Positions 8,492-16,742 of a stretch of DNA of 64,000 nucleotides are shown here, one piece after another. Origin of the DNA: CF-162 sp040882565 (GTDB lineage Bacteria; Chloroflexota; Dehalococcoidia; SM23-28-2; RBG-16-64-32); contig JBBEAZ010000037.1 of assembly GCA_040882565.1 (NCBI GenBank), positions 1-64,000 of the forward strand, read 5' to 3'. Under the pieces are notes generated by a model. The model saw only the letters and a program-made list of their open reading frames with translations. It was not told the origin of the DNA and did no database searches. Each line of letters starts with the position of its first letter. Positions within the stretch are counted from its first letter, which is position 1. Position numbers and translations under genes: made by a program.

Positions 8492-9301
8492 GTGATCATC
8501 GACTTCCATACGCACATCTTCCCTCCCGACGTTCGCGACCGGCGCGAGGACTATATCGCGCGGGACCCCACCTTCGCCGAGATGTACGGCACCCCGAGGG
8601 CGACGATTGCCACCGCCGAAGACCTGATCGCGAGCATGGTCGACGCGAACGTCGACATCAGCGTGACGCTCGGCTTCGCCTGGCGGGATCAGGATGACAT
8701 CGTCCGGCACAACGACTACCTGCTTGAGGCGGCCGCGCGCGCCAACGGACACATCCTCCCATTCACCACCATCAACATGGCAGACGCGCGCGCCGAATCC
8801 GAAATCGCTCGCTGTGCCGCCGCCGGCGCGCTTGGTCTCGGCGAACTCCGTCCCGAGAATCAGGGATGGGACCTTAACCGCTACGCCGGCGACCGCCTCG
8901 CCGTCGCCGCCCGCGAGCACAACCTCGTGCTTCTGTTCCATGTCACCGAAGAAGACGGCCGCCAGTATCCCGGGAAGCAGGGCTGTGCTCTCGCGTCGTT
9001 CCGCGAGTTCGCGCGCAAGCACGCAGACCTCAAGATCGTCGGCGCCCACTTGGGCGGCGGCGCGTACCGCAACGGCGGCACGACCGTCTTTGTCGACACT
9101 GCAGCCGTGCCATTCCTCTACCCGCCAGTTGAACAACCGGCCGTCTACGATGCCGTGCCCGAAGAGCGCCTCTTGTTTGGCAGTGATTATCCGCTCATCA
9201 GCCAGTCGCGCAGTGTGTCGGAGTTCAGGGCGGCCGTCACCGGCGCTGAGCGCGTGCATCGCGCACTTGCGGGAAACGCCCGCTCCCTCTTGCAGGTATG
9301 A
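8492..9301 (+). CDS. Amidohydrolase 2 family protein (TIM barrel)
   Basis: A 269-residue metal-dependent hydrolase or decarboxylase of the amidohydrolase-2 type. It begins IIDFHTHIFPP, the first-strand HxH metal motif, has a later His in IVGAHLGGG and the conserved LLFGSDYPL with the catalytic Asp near the C-terminus. Members include ACMSD-like decarboxylases; the substrate is not visible. The frame is open further upstream, but GTG 8492 is the best start because the HxH strand follows at once and a TATCAT box lies 7 bases before it. Its stop codon overlaps the ATG of thpR, so the two are co-translated. Confidence 0.82.
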   Translation: MIIDFHTHIFPPDVRDRREDYIARDPTFAEMYGTPRATIATAEDLIASMVDANVDISVTLGFAWRDQDDIVRHNDYLLEAAARANGHILPFTTINMADARAESEIARCAAAGALGLGELRPENQGWDLNRYAGDRLAVAAREHNLVLLFHVTEEDGRQYPGKQGCALASFREFARKHADLKIVGAHLGGGAYRNGGTTVFVDTAAVPFLYPPVEQPAVYDAVPEERLLFGSDYPLISQSRSVSEFRAAVTGAERVHRALAGNARSLLQV

Positions 9302-9888
9302 CTGAACTGCCGAAGACCCTGCGCCTCTTCATCGCGGTCGAGTTGCCGGGCGAGGTGCGGCAGCAGCTGTCGGCGTTGCAGCACGAGCTGCAGCGGCGCG
9401 GGCTGGAACGGCTGCGCTGGGCGCGGCCGGAGGGCATTCACGTCACGCTCAAGTTTCTTGGGGAAACTTCGGCCGAGCGTCGTCCTCTGATCGAGCAGGC
9501 GTTGAAGGAGGGCGCTGAGGGCGTCGAGCCGCACAAGCTGATGCTTGGCAAGGTCGGGAGGTTCGGCAGCCGGAACGCACCGAGGGTGCTCTGGGTAGAC
9601 GTGGCGGGCGATGTGGACACGCTGCAGGGGCTGCAGAAGCGCGTTGACGAGCGCATCGCGCCGCTTGGCTTCCCAGCCGAAACCAGGCCGTTTGCGGCGC
9701 ACCTGACGCTTGCTCGCGTGCCGGAGGGTCTGGGGCCGCAGGTTGCGGAAGCACTTGCCGGTGCGATCGAGGCTGTGACCGTCGAACCGCTCGCGATCCC
9801 GGTGCGCGAGGTGTCGCTCATGCGAAGCGAGTTGCGTCGCGACGGCGCGATCTACACGCAGTTGTTCGCGGTACCGCTTAGCGGCTGA
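9298..9888 (+). CDS. thpR: RNA 2',3'-cyclic phosphodiesterase (LigT/ThpR)
   Basis: A 196-residue 2H phosphoesterase with both signature motifs, HVTLKFL in the first half and HLTLARV in the second, plus the family start LRLFIAVELP. It opens 2',3'-cyclic phosphates on RNA ends. The start overlaps the amidohydrolase stop (ATGA), so it is expressed from the same transcript. It converges with ccr, with six bases between stop codons and no obvious terminator. Confidence 0.92.
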   Translation: MTELPKTLRLFIAVELPGEVRQQLSALQHELQRRGLERLRWARPEGIHVTLKFLGETSAERRPLIEQALKEGAEGVEPHKLMLGKVGRFGSRNAPRVLWVDVAGDVDTLQGLQKRVDERIAPLGFPAETRPFAAHLTLARVPEGLGPQVAEALAGAIEAVTVEPLAIPVREVSLMRSELRRDGAIYTQLFAVPLSG

Positions 9889-9894
9889 TCGGCT

Positions 9895-11148
9895 CTACTC
9901 CAGATCGCGGAGCCCTGGCTTCGGCGCGCTGACTAGTGCGGCCATGACGCCGAGCGGCTGCTTGCCTTCATGCATCATCTGGTGGCACAGGGGGATCTGG
10001 TCGAAGGTGAAGGTCTCGCCGAGGCAGGGGTCGATTTTCTTGTCCAGCACGAGCTGATTGAAGGCGCCGGCCTGGTCGTCGTTCGCGAAATGGGAACCCT
10101 GGAAGCGCTTCTGGCGCATCCAGAGGTAGCGCAGGTCGACGGTCGCGTTGAAGCCGGAGGTGCCGGCGCAGATCACGACCATGCCACCAGTGTCCGCGCA
10201 GAAGATCGATGTCGGCACAGTGTCCTCGCCGGGGTGGTCGAAGACGATCGCCGGGCTTTTGCGCTCGCCGAGGATCTCCCAGACCCTCGCGCCGAAGGCG
10301 CGCGCGCCGGCGGCCCATTTGCCGTATGCCTCCGTATCGGTCCAGTGCGGCATCATCCCCCAGTGGTCGAAGTCCTTGCGGTTAATGCAACCCTTCGCGC
10401 CGAGCTTCATGCAGAAGTCGAACTTGTCTTCGCTCGAGACGACCGCGACCGGTGTCCCGCCAAGCTGCTTGACGATCTGGATCGCCATCGACCCGAGGCC
10501 ACCCGACCCGCCCCAGACGAGGACGACGTCGCCCTTCTTGACGGTGTTCGGCGGCCAGCCCATCAGCATGCGATAGGCCGTTGCGCCGACTAGCGTCGGC
10601 GCGGCGGCCTCTTCCCACGTTAGGTGTTCCGCCTTGGGGAGGCACTGGTGCGCCTGCACTTTGGTGAACTGGGCAAAGCTGCCCCAGTTGGACTCGTAGC
10701 CCCAGATCTTGAACGAGGGGTCGAACATCGGGTCGTTGCCGGCCTTCACGAACGGTGACTCTGTGTCCCACATGCCGCAGTGGATGACGACGCGGTCACC
10801 GACCTTGATGTTGGAGACGTTGCTACCAACGGCGTAAACGATGCCTGAGGCGTCGCTGCCGCCGATGTGGAAGCCGGTGGTGTCGCCCTCTTTCTCGCGG
10901 GCCTTGATGACGTTGACGGGCATGCCGAGGGCGGCCCAGACGTTGTTGTAGTTGATCCCCGCCGCCATCACCAGCACGAGCGCCTCGTTAGGCTTCAGGT
11001 CTTTAGGTGTTTCGACCTTCTCGATCTGGAACGCGTCTTTGGGGTCGCCGAAGCGCTCCGGCCGGATCACCTGCGCGTACATCTCGTCCGGCACTTCGCC
11101 GACGGGCGGCACTTCGCCAATCTCGTAAACGTTCTTGGTCGAGACCAC
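9895..11148 (-). CDS. ccr: Crotonyl-CoA carboxylase/reductase
   Basis: A 417-residue medium-chain dehydrogenase/reductase of the Ccr type: catalytic-domain start with INYNNVWAALG, nucleotide-binding GGSGGLGSMAIQ, and a C-terminal RFQGSHFAND. The Asn, Glu (WGYES) and His (GSHF) positions known to hold CO2 in characterised Ccr enzymes are present, supporting true carboxylation of crotonyl-CoA to ethylmalonyl-CoA with NADPH rather than simple reduction. It feeds the ethylmalonyl-CoA pathway or supplies extender units. The GTG start at 11148 follows GAGGAGGAG. An acyl-CoA dehydrogenase lies upstream on the same strand after 114 bases. Confidence 0.9.
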   Translation of the reverse strand: MVSTKNVYEIGEVPPVGEVPDEMYAQVIRPERFGDPKDAFQIEKVETPKDLKPNEALVLVMAAGINYNNVWAALGMPVNVIKAREKEGDTTGFHIGGSDASGIVYAVGSNVSNIKVGDRVVIHCGMWDTESPFVKAGNDPMFDPSFKIWGYESNWGSFAQFTKVQAHQCLPKAEHLTWEEAAAPTLVGATAYRMLMGWPPNTVKKGDVVLVWGGSGGLGSMAIQIVKQLGGTPVAVVSSEDKFDFCMKLGAKGCINRKDFDHWGMMPHWTDTEAYGKWAAGARAFGARVWEILGERKSPAIVFDHPGEDTVPTSIFCADTGGMVVICAGTSGFNATVDLRYLWMRQKRFQGSHFANDDQAGAFNQLVLDKKIDPCLGETFTFDQIPLCHQMMHEGKQPLGVMAALVSAPKPGLRDLE

Positions 11149-11262
11149 TGAGCTCCTCCTCGAATCTCCCGCGCCGTGGGGTCGCGCCGCCCTGTCTGGG
11201 CGGGCGCCGTTTACGGTATCACGGCCCGCGAACGGCGGGCAACGCAGCCGGGTGTTTAGGGG

Positions 11263-12465
11263 TTAGTCGCGGGGGAGGCCGAGGCCGCGGGTGGCGATGA
11301 TGTTGCGGTTGATTTCGCTGGTGCCGCCGGCGATTGTGGAGGCGACGGCCTGGAGGTAGGTGCGACCGAAGCGGCCCTTGTTGGGGGCGTAGCGCTCGGA
11401 GGCGGAGCCCTTTTCGCCGCGTTCGAGCTGGCCGTACATGCCGGTGATCTTGAGGGATGTGTTGGCGATGCGCTGGTTGAGCTCGGCGGCGTAGATCTTG
11501 ACGGCCGAGGCTTCGTGGTTGGGGACCTGGCCGCGGTTCTGGAGCGAGATGACGCGGTAGGACATCAGGCGGGCGGCCTCGGCCTCGATCGTGCGCTCGG
11601 CGAGTTCGGCCTTCTCGGTGGCGTGGAGCTGACCTTTGCGGTTGGCCTTGACCCAGATGACGAGGTCCTCGACGGACTGGCCCTGGGCGATCGAGGTGCC
11701 AATGGAGGAGCGCTCGAAGTCGAGGGTGGTGGTGCCGACGTACCAGCCGCGGTTCTCGTCACCGAGGAGGTCGCGGCGGGGGACGCGGACGTTGTCGAAG
11801 AAGACTTCGTTGAAGCCGGATGTGTTGGCCATGTTGACGAGGGGGCGGACGGTGACGCCGGGTGCCTTCATGTCGAGGAGGAAGTAGGAGATGCCTTTGT
11901 GCTTGGGGGCTTCGGGGTCGGTGCGGGCCATGAGGATCATGCGCTCGGCGTACTGGGCGCCGGTGGTCCAGATCTTCTGGCCGTTGATGACGTAGTCGTC
12001 GCCGTCGCGGGTGGCCCTGGTCTGGAGGGAGGCGAGGTCGGAGCCGGAGCCGGGCTCGCTGAAGCCCTGGCACCAGACCTTGCCCTGGAGCATGCCGGAG
12101 AGGTGTTCCTGCTTCTGGTCGTCGCTGCCGTAGACGATGATGGTGGGGCCGGCCATGGTGATGCCGATGCCGCCCGGGCGGGGGGCGCGGGCGAGGGCCA
12201 GCTCTTCGTTGAAGACGAACTGCTGCATGATGCTGAGGCCGGCGCCACCGTACTCGACGGGCCAGGCGGGGGCGACCCAACCCTTGGTGGCGAGCTTCTT
12301 CATCCAGTCGTTGTAGGCCTGCATGGCGCCGGCGCCGCCCTGGGAGGCGGCCATGGAGGCGCTGGTGACGGCGCCGCTGGTGTCGTCGCGCTTGTACTCG
12401 GTGCTGACGAAGGCGCGGACCTCTTTGCGGAAGGCTGCTTCTTCGGGGTTGTCTCGAAAGTCCAT
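11263..12465 (-). CDS. Acyl-CoA dehydrogenase
   Basis: A 400-residue flavoprotein dehydrogenase with the expected three domains: an N-terminal helical domain, a beta domain with GFSEPGSGSDLASL-type FAD contacts and KIWTTGAQYA, and a C-terminal helical domain ending in GGTSEINRNIIATRGLGLPRD. It oxidises an acyl-CoA to the enoyl-CoA and passes electrons to ETF. The family's usual catalytic Glu would lie near residue 250; the acyl chain is not predictable. It sits upstream of ccr on the same strand and may make the enoyl-CoA used by it, which is inference from position. Confidence 0.88.
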   Translation of the reverse strand: MDFRDNPEEAAFRKEVRAFVSTEYKRDDTSGAVTSASMAASQGGAGAMQAYNDWMKKLATKGWVAPAWPVEYGGAGLSIMQQFVFNEELALARAPRPGGIGITMAGPTIIVYGSDDQKQEHLSGMLQGKVWCQGFSEPGSGSDLASLQTRATRDGDDYVINGQKIWTTGAQYAERMILMARTDPEAPKHKGISYFLLDMKAPGVTVRPLVNMANTSGFNEVFFDNVRVPRRDLLGDENRGWYVGTTTLDFERSSIGTSIAQGQSVEDLVIWVKANRKGQLHATEKAELAERTIEAEAARLMSYRVISLQNRGQVPNHEASAVKIYAAELNQRIANTSLKITGMYGQLERGEKGSASERYAPNKGRFGRTYLQAVASTIAGGTSEINRNIIATRGLGLPRD

Positions 12466-12582
12466 GGTGGGTCTCCTTCGGGACGCATTCTAACGTGCGC
12501 GTCAGGGTTTGGCCAGCGGGCCCTGCGACGGGGCCTGCTGCCTCCTCAACGGCAGGTCGGCCCGAGTAAACGGGCTTGGACG

Positions 12583-12792
12583 CTAGTTGAGGGTGATAAC
12601 GGGGCTGTGGCGGTCGTGGACCGCCTCGAGCATCTCTTCGCAGACGGCGATTAAGGCCTCGGTCTTTTCGACACGGTCCATGCGGCCCTCACGCCGGCGC
12701 TGCTCGGCCACCTGTCGGAGGCCGGCGATGATTGCGGGGATTTCGACCGCGAGTTCAGCGTATCCCTGCTCGATCCAGTTTGGCTGTGTCAT
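12583..12792 (-). CDS. Small hypothetical protein
   Basis: A 69-residue protein from MTQPNWIEQGYAEL, largely helical and charged, with no domain I recognise. The frame is open for another 21 codons upstream, but the ATG at 12792 has a GGAGGG eight bases before it and is the better start. The longer upstream frame begins inside the 20-bp direct repeat at 12836-12855, so that part is probably untranslated. It is alone between the acyl-CoA dehydrogenase and the accessory island. Confidence 0.6.
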   Translation of the reverse strand: MTQPNWIEQGYAELAVEIPAIIAGLRQVAEQRRREGRMDRVEKTEALIAVCEEMLEAVHDRHSPVITLN

Positions 12793-12835
12793 AGATGGAC
12801 CCTCCGGATCGAGGGTAGGGGATGGCAGGCGAGAG

Positions 12836-12855
12836 GTGTAAGGGGGAAATGGCAC
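12836..12855. repeat. 20-bp direct repeat, left copy
   Basis: GTGTAAGGGGGAAATGGCAC occurs here and, identical, at 16646-16665, in the same orientation. The two copies enclose the restriction-modification cluster. Part of it (AAATGGCACAC, 12847-12857) recurs inverted at 12992-13002. Confidence 0.85.
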
Positions 12856-13042
12856 ACGTTATGTCATTGTTTTGTACTTTTTGTGTTTTGGGGAGTGACA
12901 GGAAGTCGTATTCCCGAATCACACTGCGCATATAATGGCTCCAATGGTGCTCCTGCTGCGCGAACAGACGCCTAGACCAGCTCGCGCTCAAGTGTGCCAT
13001 TTGCCCATTCGAAGTCTCCGTTCGCGCGCTTAACCTGTGAAC

Positions 13043-13585
13043 ATGGTCAAAAAGAACACCGGTCCACTGAGTCCCGAAGCCAAGCTGCGTGTCAGCCGCA
13101 ACGCTATCTCCCACGGCATCAGCTCAAGACTGCCTGTCGTTAACGCGTTCGAGAGCCAAGAGGTCTGGGACTACCACCTCAACGGCGTCTTGGAAAGCCT
13201 CAAGCCTGAAAGCTACCTTGAGGTGTTCCTCGCCGAACGCATCGCGATCATCCTCTGGCGCCTCGACCGCGTGGTGTACCACGAGACGCAACTCATCGGC
13301 TTCCGGAGCGAAGGCGTCCAGGACAAAGTGATCGCCGATGCCCACATGATGCAGAAGCACGCCAACATGCCCATCGAGCAGCAACCGCTCGGGGAAGTGA
13401 TGGTTCATCACTGGATCGACCGCATCCTCCCTGAGGGCGACGACCTCGATCGCATCAAGAAGTACGAAGCGCACCTGCACCGGCTTTGGGTCCAGACCCT
13501 GCACGAATTCGAGGCCCTCCAGACCCGTCGCCAAGGCGGCGACGCGCCGCTCGCCCGCCTCGACGTTAGCGGCACGCGCGAATAG
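13043..13585 (+). CDS. Hypothetical protein with a 'SRNAISHG' N-terminus
   Basis: A 180-residue soluble protein. The start GPLSPEAKLRVSRNAISHG matches an N-terminal signature seen in many short hypothetical proteins of soil and marine bacteria, often near mobile or repeated DNA; no function is established. The middle (about 50-130) is helical and acidic. ATG 13043 is preferred over GTG 13037 two codons earlier. A TATAAT at 12931-12936 may drive it through a leader of about 100 bases. It lies at the left edge of the accessory region, between the direct repeat and the nuclease cluster. Confidence 0.65.
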   Translation: MVKKNTGPLSPEAKLRVSRNAISHGISSRLPVVNAFESQEVWDYHLNGVLESLKPESYLEVFLAERIAIILWRLDRVVYHETQLIGFRSEGVQDKVIADAHMMQKHANMPIEQQPLGEVMVHHWIDRILPEGDDLDRIKKYEAHLHRLWVQTLHEFEALQTRRQGGDAPLARLDVSGTRE

Positions 13586-13655
13586 CCGCGCTGTCGCGAG
13601 GGGCCCGCCGATCGACGGTTCCTTGGGATAAAATACGTGTCGGAAGGGAATGCCA

Positions 13656-13850
13656 ATGGATATTACTCGCTTGCAACCCAAGGACCGCGTACGGACGGTT
13701 GATGGCGCCCTGGCAGAAGTCGTCAAGGAAACTGAATACGGCAAATGGATACTCGTGCGCTAGCGTCAGCGGGACGGAGGACTCGTCTCTGGTTGGCACC
13801 GAAGTGATGACGAATTGGTGGAGGGGGAGAACTCGACACCGGAAGCGTAG
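13656..13850 (+). pseudogene. Broken small gene with two compensating frameshifts
   Basis: ATG 13656 opens a convincing frame (MDITRLQPKDRVRTVDGALA and on to KWILVR) that hits TAG at 13761. Directly after, the +1 frame reads SGTEDSSLVGTE, and from 13803 the original frame resumes as SDDELVEGENSTPEA before TAG at 13848. Read together these make one plausible protein of about 64 residues with a small beta-rich look. One insertion and one deletion around 13759 and 13802 would explain it. The family is not one I can name. Confidence 0.45.
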
Positions 13851-13874
13851 ACTGGCGGGCGCCGGGATGATCAA

Positions 13875-14213
13875 TCAGTCGTTCTGCCGCCGTGAAAATT
13901 TTTGCCCCAGCCACTCAAGCGCGTGGCGTTGATCGGCGATGGTCGCTCGACGCAGTTGTCGCATGAGCTCCATGCGGTTCGGCTTTGGGGGAGCGGTCTT
14001 CTGGAGGCCCTCATTGCAGTTGGTGCAGATGGCGCGTAGGTTGTCGGGCACCGGCTCGTCGTCCGTGATGAGTCTGACTGTCATGCGAACCTTGCGACGG
14101 CGATCCGACGGGTCCCGATCGCCGACACCGTGCCCGCACATCTGACAAGTGAACTCATCGCGCTCCAGAACGACCGCCTTGGTAGAAGCGTGGATAGTCG
14201 CGAGCATTGACAC
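13875..14213 (-). CDS. HNH-type nuclease-like protein with an altered active site
   Basis: A 112-residue protein with the two Cys pairs of a zinc-bound HNH domain, CQMC (23-26) and CTNC (68-71), the second followed by NEG as in restriction-linked HNH proteins. Where these normally have a catalytic His just before the second pair (a GHI-type strand), this protein reads VRLITDDEP, so the first His of HNH seems lost. It begins one base before the GIY-YIG nuclease gene ends and shares its operon with the methyltransferase. It may be a helper or a decaying nuclease. Function is inferred from context. Confidence 0.65.
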   Translation of the reverse strand: MSMLATIHASTKAVVLERDEFTCQMCGHGVGDRDPSDRRRKVRMTVRLITDDEPVPDNLRAICTNCNEGLQKTAPPKPNRMELMRQLRRATIADQRHALEWLGQKFSRRQND

Positions 14214-14954
14214 CTACTGATCTTCCTCTGGGCCTTCGCGCCGGGTCTCTGCGGCGACTTCTTCGACCGGTGTGGCGCCCTCGACCTGCTGTAGGCGCTG
14301 GCTTGCAAGGCGCAGGAGCCGTTCCGCCTGGGTGACCAGCGTTCGTCGTAGCCCGATTGATACGTCTCGCTCCCTGATGACTTGTGCCAGATTGGCGATT
14401 GTGCCCGCCCTCCTGGCGATCCTTTCATCCGCATGGGCCAGGCGCTCTCGAACGTCATCGGGCACGATGATCGCCGAGTACGAAGGCGGGAGGTCGATCT
14501 CGTCTTCCGGGGCGGGTGCCATTTCGTTGAGTAATTTGCTGACTTGCGCCTCTTTCGTTAGCTTCTGGAACACCGTGAATTCTGCTCGTGCGAGAACTGC
14601 CCGTTGCTGGACGGTCGGCTCATTCTCTATGTCCCAGAATGGCCACAGCTCAACCCTGGCGACCTCCGCGGGATCGAGCACATGCATTGCGACCGCATCC
14701 GTGCGTTGGTTGGTTAGGTGCCGCCTTACTCGAACCCGGAGCTTCTCATAGGTCTGTCCCACGTAGATGGGCTCGCCATCGTAGTCGTAGAAGGCGTACA
14801 CGCCACACTTAGCTCCGCAGACCAAGCGTCCCGTCTCATCGCGGCTGGCCAAGAAGTCTTCCAGTTTGGCAATGACTGCCCGAACATCCGGAGTAATACG
14901 ATCCTTGCGGGGCAACTGCCGTCGGGTGGACGAACTAGTGCGACGAGGCGCCAT
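14214..14954 (-). CDS. GIY-YIG restriction endonuclease, Eco29kI-like
   Basis: A 246-residue nuclease. The GIY-YIG core runs from GVYAFY (51-56) through IYVGQT (63-68) to RRHL (Arg78, His79), with Glu125 in the AEFTVFQ helix and Asn143 in LLNEM. That order matches the Eco29kI/Cfr42I restriction enzymes, which cut duplex DNA within a short palindrome. A C-terminal helical segment (about 170-235) is extra and looks like a coiled coil. It overlaps the end of the methyltransferase gene by 20 bases and is followed at once by the HNH gene. The recognition site cannot be deduced. Confidence 0.85.
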   Translation of the reverse strand: MAPRRTSSSTRRQLPRKDRITPDVRAVIAKLEDFLASRDETGRLVCGAKCGVYAFYDYDGEPIYVGQTYEKLRVRVRRHLTNQRTDAVAMHVLDPAEVARVELWPFWDIENEPTVQQRAVLARAEFTVFQKLTKEAQVSKLLNEMAPAPEDEIDLPPSYSAIIVPDDVRERLAHADERIARRAGTIANLAQVIRERDVSIGLRRTLVTQAERLLRLASQRLQQVEGATPVEEVAAETRREGPEEDQ

Positions 14955-16476
14955 TGCGATTTCCTTGCGACGTCAGTTCGCCGTCGAGTAGTGGTCCGAG
15001 GTAGTTGTGTGCGAGCCACTCGACAGCCGGAACGCATACTGCGTCGCCAAGGCCGTACAGTGCTTGGTTCTCAGTGACGGTCGAGAGGTCGAAATGAGGG
15101 ACGCCCATGAGGTTCGCGTACTCGCGTGGTGTCATCCAACGGACCTTAAGCTTGCCGAGTCCAGCCTCGACCAGCGCCTGCTTACTTGAGCCTCCCTTAG
15201 ACGTCCTCAGGCACCCAGCGATCTCATCAGCCCGAATCTCCCAAACTGCACTTCCTCGGCGGGTGCGCCGATATGCAGTCCGCCAGTTGACGTCCGGCGC
15301 TTTCTTCAGCATCTTCAAGCGAGTCCGTTGTATTTCCGAGAGGGATGATACGAAGAGGCGCACTCGCGACGCGCTCCACCAGCGCTGGTCCGAGGGGTGA
15401 ATTCGCTCTACTGCATCTGACAGGTGAGCCGCGAAATGTGGGAGCTCCGGCAGCTGAGCAGCTTGAAGCTGAAGACTAGAGTGTTGTAGCGCGAACTCAC
15501 AAATTGGTGCCGGGCGCAGGTCTCGCGGTATCCATGGTTGAGGATTCGACAGAGGGGAATCGGACGCAATGATAAACATCCTCGTTCGGCTCTGCGGAAC
15601 CCAGTTACGGGCGTCAAGTTGGAGCAAATCGCAGTAGTATCCGAGATCGTTGAGCGCGGCCAGAGCGAGGGCCAGGTCTTGACCCTGAGCGGAGCTCACA
15701 AAGCCAGATACATTCTCAATTAGCAGGGCCTTGGGGCGTCGGCCTTCCATCTCACGGAGGATGCGAACGAACTCCCAAAACGTGCTGGAGTATTGACCGT
15801 TGAGTCCATTGCGGTTCCCTGCAAGAGACAAGTCGGTGCACGGAAACGAAGCGGTAGCCAGTTCGACATGTGGGACGTCGGCACCGTGTATGAGGCGGAT
15901 GTCCCCCCAAACGAACTTAGTCACGTCTCCGTTAGCCGCGAAGAGGGAACGCTTGACCCCATCGATGTCGTTTGCAAAGACGACCTCAAAGCCAGCCTCC
16001 GCGAGACCCTTCCCGACAAGACCGATGCCAGCGAAGAATTCAGCGGTCGGCCTAGCGAGCAGTCGTCTCGCGACGCGACGAGCGGCAGCGTTGGGGTCTC
16101 TTAGTACCTCATCGTCCCACAACCTCAGCACCTTCCAGCCACGTTCCTTAAGTGCTCGGTCAGTGCGTCGGTCGCGTTCAATTGTGCGTTGGATTTTCGT
16201 GTCCCAGTATTCGGAGCGTCCTGGGCGAACTCGGTCGGGTCGACCGTGCCAATAGCCGCCGTCAACAAAGACGGCCAGTTGCCGTCGGCCAAATGTGACA
16301 TCCGGCCGACCAGGTACCTCCCCGACGTCGATTCGATACCCCGTCAAGCCAATCTGTCGGAGAGCCTTCCGGAGGGCCCTCTCAGGCGCGGTGTCTCGAC
16401 TCTTAACGGCCCGCATCGTGCGGGACCGCTGCTCCTTGGTTAGGTTATCGCCATAGTAGGAGCGTGTCTCAGTCAT
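14935..16476 (-). CDS. Fusion of a Vsr-like nuclease and a C5-cytosine DNA methyltransferase
   Basis: A 513-residue two-domain protein. Residues about 10-135 match very-short-patch-repair (Vsr) endonucleases: MRAVKSRDTAPE, PGRPDV with the catalytic Asp59, FVDGGYWH (His77) and KIQRTIERDRR. The Cys and His residues that bind the structural zinc in E. coli Vsr are not conserved. From about residue 145 it is a C5 methyltransferase: FAGIG (motif I), FPCTDLS with nucleophile Cys213 (IV), ENV (VI), QSRTRMF (VIII) and a C-terminal GDAVCVPA (X). It should protect host DNA from the downstream GIY-YIG enzyme and perhaps repair T:G mismatches made by deamination of its own product. In E. coli these are separate overlapping genes. 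Confidence 0.88.
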   Translation of the reverse strand: MTETRSYYGDNLTKEQRSRTMRAVKSRDTAPERALRKALRQIGLTGYRIDVGEVPGRPDVTFGRRQLAVFVDGGYWHGRPDRVRPGRSEYWDTKIQRTIERDRRTDRALKERGWKVLRLWDDEVLRDPNAAARRVARRLLARPTAEFFAGIGLVGKGLAEAGFEVVFANDIDGVKRSLFAANGDVTKFVWGDIRLIHGADVPHVELATASFPCTDLSLAGNRNGLNGQYSSTFWEFVRILREMEGRRPKALLIENVSGFVSSAQGQDLALALAALNDLGYYCDLLQLDARNWVPQSRTRMFIIASDSPLSNPQPWIPRDLRPAPICEFALQHSSLQLQAAQLPELPHFAAHLSDAVERIHPSDQRWWSASRVRLFVSSLSEIQRTRLKMLKKAPDVNWRTAYRRTRRGSAVWEIRADEIAGCLRTSKGGSSKQALVEAGLGKLKVRWMTPREYANLMGVPHFDLSTVTENQALYGLGDAVCVPAVEWLAHNYLGPLLDGELTSQGNRNGASSH

Positions 16477-16645
16477 TCCTATGTGGACAGTATTCGGTCG
16501 AGAGGCGCCCCGGCAATAGGTAAGCGGCGCTTGTTAACGTTTCCACAACGGCCGGGCGACCTTGGGCCAGGCCGGGGCTGCGGGCGGCGAGCACTGACAC
16601 CGGGTGGGAGCCGATTTCGTTGGCGAACGCATGGTGGCGGCGGAA

Positions 16646-16665
16646 GTGTAAGGGGGAAATGGCAC
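16646..16665. repeat. 20-bp direct repeat, right copy
   Basis: Identical to 12836-12855 and in the same orientation. It lies 170 bases upstream of the fusion gene's start, outside any gene. About 55 bases to its left (16565-16593) is a short piece resembling the small HTH gene at 22108. Confidence 0.85.
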
Positions 16666-16742
16666 TGCGGGAAGCGAGTGATAACCCGTGGCGGGCAGGC
16701 GAACTGGGTCGAGCCCGAAGGCTGCGGAAGTGTTGACCAGAA

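Noticed and set aside
12992..13002. GTGTGCCATTT inverted against AAATGGCACAC at 12847 as a terminal inverted repeat
   Set aside because: Only 11 bases, no transposase, and the two ends lie only 145 bases apart.
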